From Spirochaetota bacterium (GTDB lineage Bacteria; Spirochaetota; Brevinematia; DTOW01): a stretch of DNA of 5,742 nucleotides. Below the pieces are notes generated by a model that was not told the origin of the DNA, did no database searches, and saw nothing but the letters and a program-made list of their open reading frames with translations. The DNA lies in NCBI GenBank assembly GCA_028276145.1, contig JAPYWX010000105.1:1-5742 (forward strand), written 5' to 3'. Position numbers and translations under genes: made by a program. Shown here one piece after another: positions 1 to 5,515 of this stretch (within the stretch, counting starts at the first letter, position 1; every line of letters starts with the position of its first letter).

Positions 1-774
1 AATGGTGGTGTTGTCTTTAAGGGAATTGAAGGGTCTAAGTACGAAGTTAGTGGTGTTATAGTTATACCTGATAATGAAACGAATATTTCAATGTTAGGTG
101 GTGATGTTAAAGGTTTCTTGAATTATTATGTTCCTTTGGTGACTGATAAGGATGAGCTTAAAGTTTTGTTCAAAGTAGGTTTAAGGAATACAAAAGTAAC
201 TTCTACTAAATTAGATAACACTTCTATTATTGGTGTTGGTAATGTTGGTTATAATATGGGTAACATTTCCATTGATTTACTAGGGTATGTTAATTACAAT
301 AACATTTCTTGGAGTGATTATTTAGTCACTAATTTCACATTTGGGGATGTTAGGTTATACATTGGATATAATATTGCTCCTTTGATAAAGAGTAAGGAAT
401 TGGGTAATGATTTGTGGATTAAGATTGGAGGTAGGGGAGTTGTTCAGACTGGTTCTGTCAATGTTGGTAATGTTGGTGAGAGTACTATTCTTACGCCTTA
501 TGTAGGTATTTGGTATACTATACCTAAAGTTAATTCTTATATTGTTATTTCTTATGGTTGGTATGGTGCTACGAGTGCTAGGGATATTGATTTAGGTAGA
601 GGTCTTGAATCAACTGTTATAATGTACAATGGTCCTAGAAACTGGAGTGCTGGCTTGGCTACTTCTGATAACATGGGTTATATTGCTTTACCTGACGGGA
701 AGGTTGTTAACTTAGGAGAGTATAAATTAGCGACTGAGCCTACTATAAGGTTTGACCTTTATATTAAGTATTAA
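1..774 (+). CDS. Outer-membrane beta-barrel protein, 3' part (5' end outside window)
   Basis: The frame is open from the first base with no stop, and the 30 codons before the first ATG (position 91) read as normal protein. The gene therefore most likely begins upstream of the window, leaving 257 residues visible. The protein has no hydrophobic transmembrane helix. It alternates polar and hydrophobic or aromatic residues in stretches of about ten, separated by Gly/Asn/Asp turns, as expected of antiparallel beta-strands in an outer-membrane barrel. It ends in RFDLYIKY, a strand closing with an aromatic residue that resembles the C-terminal signal read by the BAM assembly machinery. No specific family is recognised, so porin, adhesin or structural roles are all possible. 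Its stop codon overlaps the ribosome binding site of the next gene, suggesting one operon with coupled translation. Confidence is high that it is coding and moderate that it is a barrel. Confidence 0.8.
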   Translation, partial: NGGVVFKGIEGSKYEVSGVIVIPDNETNISMLGGDVKGFLNYYVPLVTDKDELKVLFKVGLRNTKVTSTKLDNTSIIGVGNVGYNMGNISIDLLGYVNYNNISWSDYLVTNFTFGDVRLYIGYNIAPLIKSKELGNDLWIKIGGRGVVQTGSVNVGNVGESTILTPYVGIWYTIPKVNSYIVISYGWYGATSARDIDLGRGLESTVIMYNGPRNWSAGLATSDNMGYIALPDGKVVNLGEYKLATEPTIRFDLYIKY

Positions 775-780
775 GGGGGG
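773..780 (+). promoter_or_regulatory. Ribosome binding site overlapping upstream stop codon
   Basis: AAGGGGGG ends 5 bases before the ATG at 786, and its first two bases are part of the TAA of the preceding gene. A ribosome finishing the first barrel gene would sit on this site, which favours translational coupling. It also fixes 786 as the start of the 611-residue protein. Confidence 0.75.
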
Positions 781-785
781 TATTT

Positions 786-2621
786 ATGAAGAAGGTAGTT
801 TTAGGTGTTTTGATAATTTTGGGTTTTGTTAGTTTCTCTTTTGCTGCTGTTAAGTTTGGTGGTGATTTCATTACAATTGGTGACTTTAAGTACATGTCTT
901 CTAATTATGTTTACAACAATAGGCCTGGGGATCCGTATTTTGGTTTGGATAATGTTGAGTTTATAGTTAATTTATCCCCTAAGCTTGAGCTTACGAGCGA
1001 TGTTTATGGAATGGCTAACATAATAGTTCAGCCAACTACAAAGTTTAAGCATGTTGCTATTGATAGTTTCATGATAAACTACTTCCACAAGGCTAGTAAG
1101 TTGAAGATTATACCATTTTATAGGTATAGGGTGGCGAAGTTTGATGATCCTGAGAACAGCATAGGACATCTTAATTCATGGGTTGTTGCTTCTTCTATAA
1201 TGGGTGGTAACAATGTTTTGAATAGCAAGGTTGATAATACAGGTTTCTATGTTGATACCACATCTACTGCTAGAGCTGGTGGTATACCTTATATAATCAG
1301 ACCTGTTGAGTTTATGGATGGTACTGTTGTTAGCATGCCTGGAATGGGGGAGGATACTACTAATCTTTCTCTAGTAGGTAGAGATATGGGTGGATTTTAT
1401 GCCGAGCAGAGAGCCAAGACATACCTTTGGCAGGTGTTTTTGGGTGCTTATTCTATAGATGGTAGTGGAGGTAATTTGAATCTTGCAGGTGCCTTGAATG
1501 GTAAAATTTTGATAGCTTCTTTTGATGGTGTAGATGTTAGTTTAGGTATTGTGGGAGATGTTTATTCTTTTAACAATAACAGCATGGTTGATTATGTTGA
1601 CTTCTTGAATGTGTACAGAGTTGGGGGTGTGGTTCCGAACATGCCTTTGAGTCAAGGTGTTAAATCTTTACTGAGGTATGGAGCTTACCTACAGGTAGAT
1701 CATGAAATAGCTTCTTTGTACGGTAAGTTTTCTATGATAAATCAGGGGGAGTTGTTTGGTGGTACGAATGGATATGTAAAAGACTTAACAGGTAATGGAT
1801 TTAGGGCTTCTGGTGGATTATTTTCTTCGTTTGTACCAGGTATTTTGTTTGATGTTAGGGGAGAGTATATTAGTTTAACTACATATACAAATACAAATGC
1901 TTCTGTTCCTTCTAGTAGAATTGCTGTTAATGGTAAACTCTTTGGAGATTATAGTTTAGATTTTGGTGGTGAAATAAAGTTGTTGGCTGAGGGAGCGTGG
2001 GTTAGTGAGAATTTCATGAATATTCTTGTGAATTTACCTGAAACTTATGAAGCTTCTGATATAGCTAGTCAGGGGTTGGAGACTTTTGCGTCTGGCTTAG
2101 GAGTAAAGGGTGGCATTGGGTTGGTGGATTTGTTTGATTTGTTGGGTATTTATGCTATAGGTTCATTCGAACAGTATAGTTTTACACCTCAAGAGTATAC
2201 TTTTATTAAGAAGAACTTCAATGTAACCAAAATGGAAGTTAGGTCTATTCTTGAAGTTAAGTTTGATATTTTGGGATTAGAGGGATTGGCTGTGAAAGGT
2301 GGAGTAAGGTATATGTCTTGGAGTGATAATCTGAGAAGTAGCTATTTCCTTTACAATGTGTATCAATGGACTAAAGATTTGTCACTTTCTTACTTTAGTC
2401 CTATAGCTAGTGTGGTTTATAATCTTAACGATACCACTTCTTTTGAAATTGGTTATGGTTATCCGATATTTGGTAGTTTGTTGGATCTTGACTATGGGTT
2501 AACCTTTGATGCTATGAGTAGATCATTCTATCAAGTAAATAGTATATATGAAGGAATAAGATCTGAGTATGTTGCTCAAAACTTGCCTAGGGTGTATGTT
2601 GACTTCAAGACAAAATTTTAG
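786..2621 (+). CDS. Secreted 611-residue outer-membrane beta-barrel-like protein
   Basis: Residues 1-20 form a Sec signal peptide: a Lys pair at 2-3, a hydrophobic core at 4-15, and probable cleavage after SFA (residue 20). The mature part has no transmembrane helix and is rich in Gly, Ser, Tyr, Phe and Val in alternating amphipathic strands with Gly/Asn/Asp turns. It ends in YVDFKTKF, with a terminal Phe as expected for BAM-dependent outer-membrane proteins. The size would suit a large porin or transport barrel, but no plug domain, TonB box or named family motif was recognised, so the substrate is unknown. It lies 11 bases after another barrel gene and 23 bases before a glycan-binding lipoprotein, which suggests a shared surface function. 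No clear sequence similarity to the upstream barrel was seen beyond the C-terminal pattern. The start is supported by a strong Shine-Dalgarno site and the signal peptide. Confidence 0.85.
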   Translation: MKKVVLGVLIILGFVSFSFAAVKFGGDFITIGDFKYMSSNYVYNNRPGDPYFGLDNVEFIVNLSPKLELTSDVYGMANIIVQPTTKFKHVAIDSFMINYFHKASKLKIIPFYRYRVAKFDDPENSIGHLNSWVVASSIMGGNNVLNSKVDNTGFYVDTTSTARAGGIPYIIRPVEFMDGTVVSMPGMGEDTTNLSLVGRDMGGFYAEQRAKTYLWQVFLGAYSIDGSGGNLNLAGALNGKILIASFDGVDVSLGIVGDVYSFNNNSMVDYVDFLNVYRVGGVVPNMPLSQGVKSLLRYGAYLQVDHEIASLYGKFSMINQGELFGGTNGYVKDLTGNGFRASGGLFSSFVPGILFDVRGEYISLTTYTNTNASVPSSRIAVNGKLFGDYSLDFGGEIKLLAEGAWVSENFMNILVNLPETYEASDIASQGLETFASGLGVKGGIGLVDLFDLLGIYAIGSFEQYSFTPQEYTFIKKNFNVTKMEVRSILEVKFDILGLEGLAVKGGVRYMSWSDNLRSSYFLYNVYQWTKDLSLSYFSPIASVVYNLNDTTSFEIGYGYPIFGSLLDLDYGLTFDAMSRSFYQVNSIYEGIRSEYVAQNLPRVYVDFKTKF

Positions 2622-2634
2622 TTAATTTTTAAAC

Positions 2635-2641
2635 GGAGGAG
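2635..2641 (+). promoter_or_regulatory. Ribosome binding site of CBM48 lipoprotein gene
   Basis: GGAGGAG lies 3 bases before the ATG at 2645; counting from the GGAGG core the spacing is 5. It is a near-perfect anti-16S match. Together with the signal peptide that begins MKK, it fixes this start. Confidence 0.8.
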
Positions 2642-2644
2642 AGT

Positions 2645-3079
2645 ATGAAGAAAGTTTTAAGTTTGGTGGTGTTACTTGTTTTTGCCACTTTTGTGTTTAG
2701 CTCGTGCTTACTATGGGATACTCTTAAGGATAGATACATACCTTATGAGGTTGTTGGTAAAGACCCTGAGACTGGGAAACTTATAGTTAGATTTACCTTT
2801 GATAGACCTTCTGCTACTACTGTTCACCTCGCTGGGCAGTTTAATAACTGGACTGCTCCACCTTCTCAGGGTACTCCCGGTACTGATAATGTTCCTATAC
2901 CTATGACAAGGGATCCAAAGACAGGGTATTGGACAGTTGAGTGGAAAATAAAGCCTGGTAGGTGGCAATATAAATATGTTATAGATGGTGGTGTTGTTTG
3001 GTCTGAAGATCAGGCAAATCCTCTCAAGGAAAATGACGGCTTTGGTGGCTATAACTCTGTTGCTATATTGAACGAATAA
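2645..3079 (+). CDS. Lipoprotein with CBM48/AMPK-type glycogen-binding domain
   Basis: Residues 1-20 are a lipoprotein signal peptide with the lipobox FSSC, so the lipidated Cys is residue 21. After a short linker, residues about 46-142 match the CBM48 (AMPK beta-subunit, isoamylase N-terminal) fold. Visible motifs are VHLAGQFNNW (60-69), a loop, TGYWTVEWKIKPGRWQYKY (93-111), VIDGGVVW (112-119) and NPLKENDGFGGYNSV (125-139). By motif position, W69, K110 and W119 correspond to the glycogen-contacting Trp100, Lys126 and Trp133 of mammalian AMPK beta1, so carbohydrate binding is likely. Usually this domain is attached to an enzyme or kinase complex. Here it stands alone on a lipid anchor, so it probably acts at the periplasmic or outer face of the envelope. 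Its place behind two barrel genes suggests it captures alpha-glucan for them, though it could instead be a protein-protein adaptor that has kept the fold. It is the last gene of the cluster, with a terminator directly after it. Confidence 0.9.
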   Translation: MKKVLSLVVLLVFATFVFSSCLLWDTLKDRYIPYEVVGKDPETGKLIVRFTFDRPSATTVHLAGQFNNWTAPPSQGTPGTDNVPIPMTRDPKTGYWTVEWKIKPGRWQYKYVIDGGVVWSEDQANPLKENDGFGGYNSVAILNE

Positions 3080-3367
3080 TTTAAAAGGTGCCGTGAGGCA
3101 CCTTCTTTTATGAGTTTCTCTAGCTTGTATACTTCGTTGGGTGATGTGTTTGTTCCTACGGTATTGCTAAAAGAGAAGTAAGCGTAAAACCTATCTTACC
3201 TATTGTTTAAGTTTGGTTTGTATAGAATACATGCACTTCTGGCTATGCTTTTGTAACTTTTCTAGTTGTACTTACTCTTCTAAAACTTTACCGCTTAATA
3301 AGCTTAAGGGATAGGTAGGGTAAGATGAATTGTAAGTTAGAAAGATGTTAATGTTTTCAATTAACAT
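3049..3367 (-). pseudogene. Possible relic of a minus-strand gene
   Basis: The frame that is open from 3195 down to the stop at 3049 gives a well-mixed peptide, DRFYAYFSFSNTVGTNTSPN followed by EVYKLEKLIKEG. Its codons favour third-position A and C, as in the lagging-strand gene at 4131-5390 and unlike the plus-strand genes, which favour T. In the same frame, upstream of a single TAA (3198-3196), it continues as a readable stretch that includes SIARSACILYKPNLNN, then meets amber codons. A 31-residue piece in another frame starts at 3367. The part below about 3110 crosses the terminator and the end of the lipoprotein gene and is probably not original coding. No family is recognised. The alternative is chance openness in short AT-rich DNA. 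Confidence 0.3.
3085..3110 (+). terminator. Rho-independent terminator of the barrel/CBM48 cluster
   Basis: A perfect 8-bp stem AAGGTGCC / GGCACCTT encloses a GTGA tetraloop and is followed by CTTTTA. It begins 6 bases after the stop codon of the lipoprotein gene. Read on the other strand, the same hairpin is followed by TTTAAATTATT, so it could stop transcripts from both directions. Confidence 0.88.
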
Positions 3368-3373
3368 TAAAAA
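3111..3373. other. Gap without an intact gene; possible decayed gene fragments
   Basis: No intact gene spans this stretch. On the minus strand two protein-like pieces can be read. A 31-residue open frame starts at ATG 3367-3365 and stops at 3272, beginning MLIENINIFL. A second piece is open from 3195 downward with no start codon, and includes NTVGTNTSPNEVYKLEKLIK (residues 11-30). Stops and frame changes separate them, as expected for a decayed gene. On the plus strand a 23-codon frame (3110-3181, MSFSSLYTSL...) also exists but has no ribosome binding site and begins inside the terminator tail. Several short inverted segments lie between 3170 and 3330. No tRNA or known structured RNA was recognised. 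Confidence 0.5.
3345..3370. promoter_or_regulatory. Two interleaved palindromes before the phosphatase start
   Basis: ATGTTAAT (3345-3352) pairs with ATTAACAT (3360-3367), and TTAATGTT (3348-3355) pairs with AACATTAA (3363-3370). Both arms are 8 bp, both spacers are 7 bp, and the two centres are 3 bp apart. The block ends 3 bases before the ATG at 3374 and fills the place where a ribosome binding site or -10 element would be. It could be a repressor operator or an RNA hairpin that hides the start codon. No consensus promoter is clear here; TAACAT at 3362-3367 is only a weak -10 candidate. Confidence 0.45.
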
Positions 3374-4114
3374 ATGGGTTCTCGGAAGATAAAAGGTGTG
3401 ATTTTTGATTTGGATGGGACTTTGTTAGATACTCTTGATGATATAACTATTGCTGGTAATAGTGTACTTGCTAAGTTAGGTATTGAAGGAATAAGCAAGG
3501 ATTTGTACAGGTCTTTTGTTGGTGAGGGGACTGCTGAACTTTTTAGGAAGATACTTAGTTATAGAAATTCGTTAGATGAGGACAAGGTGAAGCTTTGCGT
3601 TAAGCTCATGCGAGAAGAGTACCCGAAAGTCTATTTGAATAACACTAAGCCTTATGACGGAATTGTTGAACTTTTGGACTATTTGCAGAATAAAGGTATA
3701 AGAATGGCTGTTTTGTCGAACAAAAATCATGAATTTACTCAAAAGTTAGTGTCTCAGCTTCTTGGAAAGTGGAATTTCAGTGAAGTTCTTGGTGTAAAAA
3801 ACGATGAAGACAGAAAGCCAAACCCAAAGCTTGCAATAGAAATATCTAGGAAAATGAGTTTAGAACCTGAAGAAATATGTTTTATTGGGGATAGTCCTAC
3901 AGATATAGAGACTGCGAAGAACGCAGGTATGCTTTCTATAGGTGTAACATGGGGTTTCAGAAGCCTTGAAGAGATACAAAAATCTTTACCTGACTATATT
4001 TTTAATTCACCTCGCGAGATAATAGAGTTTTTTGAAAAAGAGAGTAGAGACGAATATCTACGAGAAAATATTTCTTTCTTACCTAAGGAAGATTTTTTCA
4101 ACAGAATTAGTTAG
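3374..4114 (+). CDS. HAD-family phosphatase, phosphoglycolate phosphatase type
   Basis: This is a cytoplasmic HAD hydrolase (subfamily IA) with all four motifs. Motif I is FDLDGT, with nucleophile Asp12 and acid/base Asp14. Motif II is VLSNK, with Ser115. Motif III is RKPNP, with Lys148. Motif IV is GDSPTD, with Asp173 and Asp177 binding Mg2+. Residues about 20-95 form the helical cap. The late GVTWGFRS segment and DYIFNSPREI near residues 190-216 are typical of Gph/PGPase-like proteins, which dephosphorylate phosphoglycolate or other small phosphate esters. The exact substrate cannot be read from sequence. About 25 charged residues (221-246) extend past the usual family end near residue 220. 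An in-frame TAA at 3368-3370 forces the start to be ATG 3374 or later; starting at GTG 3398 would leave almost nothing before motif I. There is no Shine-Dalgarno site. The gene is separate from the upstream cluster, with a terminator between them. Confidence 0.92.
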   Translation: MGSRKIKGVIFDLDGTLLDTLDDITIAGNSVLAKLGIEGISKDLYRSFVGEGTAELFRKILSYRNSLDEDKVKLCVKLMREEYPKVYLNNTKPYDGIVELLDYLQNKGIRMAVLSNKNHEFTQKLVSQLLGKWNFSEVLGVKNDEDRKPNPKLAIEISRKMSLEPEEICFIGDSPTDIETAKNAGMLSIGVTWGFRSLEEIQKSLPDYIFNSPREIIEFFEKESRDEYLRENISFLPKEDFFNRIS

Positions 4115-4130
4115 AGTTGAATTATTTCGT

Positions 4131-5390
4131 TTAAAACTTTATATCCATTGATACATTAATTTTATTCTCCTCTAATGACACTTTTGTGTCAAAGAGTAGT
4201 AGTTCTTTTAGCCTTCCATTCCATTCTGCTTGGTATATAAAGGGTCTTGCTAGGTTGTATATGTATCCGGCTACTGTGAGGGTTCCAGAAATTAATGCTA
4301 ATGTGCTATTTCCTGGGTTATTATTAGGTACAGTTGCTGCGAAAAGTAAGAATGAAGTATAAGGTGTTAGTATAGTCATTAAGAATCCTCCGGAATCTCC
4401 TATTATTATACTACCTAATCCAGGTACTATGTTGAGTCCTGTTGCGAGTATTGTTATTCCTGTAGACAATTCGTGTTCTTTGTATATATTTATGCGGGTT
4501 TCCTTGTCTAGTACTAAAGCTTCTTCTTTTAGGATTTTGAACGCGTTGTTTTCAAGTATTGAGTAGTTTGCTATACCTTTTTTTATGTCTTGGTATGCTT
4601 GGAATTTTGTGTATTTTGGGGATTCTTCGGATGGTTCTTTAGGTATGTTTATTACTTCTTTGTTTGTTATAACTGTTGAAATAACATTTGTTACAATATT
4701 TGTTATGACTTCACTTTTTCTTTCAGGTTCTTTTAGCTCTATGTCTGCTGATTCATTATCAAGAAGTGTTATTTCTTTTTTGAGTATAATATCTTTAGTT
4801 TCGTCGTTCCTTAAGATGATGGTGTAGGGTGTTTTTGATATGATTTTTTGTGAAAAGTTTGTTACACCTTTTATTTGAGATAGTACTTCATCGTTTAGTA
4901 TTAGGGTAAATGTTTTGTTTTCTGGTAGTTGGGATTTGAAGTTCAGTAGTGCAAATCCTTTTGCTCCGCCACCGTAGTACGACGATAGCCTGGAAACTAT
5001 TATGTCTATTATATCAAAAAGGTCCCCACTACTTGCAGTGAAAGAGTTTTTTAATTCACCTGATCTGTCGTATATGTTTATTTCATAAATGAAAGTTTCT
5101 TTGTCTTTTTTATATGTGACTACTATGAATTCGTCGTATGCTTGGAATAATTTTATTACTTCTTTGATGTCTCTGCCTTTGACATCAAAGTCGGACTTTG
5201 TGAATTTTGCAGTAGGTAAGAATTTTAGGTAGTTCATTACAGAACTGAGGACACCTATAGATGCCTCGGGTATATCTTTACCTTTGGTAAAGAATGGGAA
5301 AATTATAACATTCTTTACTGTTTGAGCGTTCAGGTAAGATGAAAAAACGAAAAGGACGATTAAGAAAGTAAGCAACTTAGCTTTTTTCAT
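4131..5390 (-). CDS. Secreted multi-domain envelope protein (PEGA-like and P13-like parts), function unknown
   Basis: Residues 1-22 are a Sec signal peptide with probable cleavage LNA|Q. Residues about 25-140 form an alpha/beta domain starting VKNVIIFPFF, which resembles the first strand of TolB-N or CsgG-like domains. Residues about 145-220 look like a PEGA-type beta domain, with TPYTIILRND and a final strand ending ADIELK. A linker at 221-260 is rich in Val, Thr, Asn and charged residues, with the near-repetitive VITNIVTNVISTVITN at 228-243. Residues about 262-305 are predicted helical. Three hydrophobic stretches follow (about 308-333, 335-352, 364-380), including LNIVPGLGSIIIGDSGG, which loosely resembles the Borrelia P13 membrane family. 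The last strand ends SMDIKF, with a terminal Phe as in outer-membrane proteins. The name and role are not known; an envelope location is the safe claim. It is transcribed alone from a strong promoter and lacks a Shine-Dalgarno site. Confidence 0.82.
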   Translation of the reverse strand: MKKAKLLTFLIVLFVFSSYLNAQTVKNVIIFPFFTKGKDIPEASIGVLSSVMNYLKFLPTAKFTKSDFDVKGRDIKEVIKLFQAYDEFIVVTYKKDKETFIYEINIYDRSGELKNSFTASSGDLFDIIDIIVSRLSSYYGGGAKGFALLNFKSQLPENKTFTLILNDEVLSQIKGVTNFSQKIISKTPYTIILRNDETKDIILKKEITLLDNESADIELKEPERKSEVITNIVTNVISTVITNKEVINIPKEPSEESPKYTKFQAYQDIKKGIANYSILENNAFKILKEEALVLDKETRINIYKEHELSTGITILATGLNIVPGLGSIIIGDSGGFLMTILTPYTSFLLFAATVPNNNPGNSTLALISGTLTVAGYIYNLARPFIYQAEWNGRLKELLLFDTKVSLEENKINVSMDIKF

Positions 5391-5398
5391 ATTAAAAT

Positions 5399-5427
5399 AG
5401 TATAATAAAGTTCTATAGTTTTTTCAA
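5399..5427 (-). promoter_or_regulatory. Sigma-70 promoter of the 419-residue gene, predicted leaderless
   Basis: On the minus strand, -35 TTGAAA (5427-5422) and -10 TATACT (5404-5399) are separated by exactly 17 bp. Only 8 bases separate the -10 from the ATG at 5390. Normal sigma-70 spacing puts transcription start near 5392, leaving about 2 untranslated bases and no room for a ribosome binding site. Confidence 0.75.
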
Positions 5428-5477
5428 ACTTTAGGAGTTTTGTGATTCTGTTGAAAAGCAGACTAAGCCTGATTTTT

Positions 5478-5507
5478 TTGAATATTTTGTTTGTTTTTGG
5501 ACATAAT
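5478..5507 (+). promoter_or_regulatory. Probable sigma-70 promoter of the right-edge lipoprotein gene
   Basis: TTGAAT (5478-5483) and CATAAT (5502-5507) are 18 bp apart, and 8 bases separate the -10 from the GTG at 5516. This is the same geometry as the divergent promoter opposite, again predicting a leaderless message. TATAAA at 5510-5515 is an alternative -10 that would start transcription inside the proposed coding region. Confidence 0.5.
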
Positions 5508-5515
5508 AGTATAAA

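Noticed and set aside
91..774. ATG at 91 as the true start of the first gene
   Set aside because: The frame stays open to the first base with protein-like codons, and neither a ribosome binding site nor a signal peptide is seen at 91.
972..1169. Open frame on the minus strand inside the 611-residue gene
   Set aside because: It lies wholly antisense to a well-supported coding gene, has no ribosome binding site and no recognisable domain.
2711..2968. Open frame on the minus strand inside the CBM48 lipoprotein gene
   Set aside because: It is antisense to a gene with clear domain motifs, and the peptide is a Pro/Ser-rich shadow with no signal or motif.
3110..3181. 23-codon plus-strand small protein just after the terminator
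   Set aside because: Its ATG begins in the terminator U-tract, there is no ribosome binding site, and the minus-strand reading is more protein-like.
4097..4121. Hairpin as an intrinsic terminator for the phosphatase gene
   Set aside because: The stem is only 6 bp and AT-rich with a 13-base loop, and no clean U-tract follows.
4585..4827. Plus-strand open frame with hydrophobic stretches inside the 419-residue gene
   Set aside because: The apparent membrane character comes from reading the V/T/N-rich linker codons on the opposite strand, and no ribosome binding site is present.
5449..5480. T-run after a GC-richer stretch as a terminator
   Set aside because: No stem of useful length forms before the T-run, and no plus-strand gene lies upstream to be terminated.
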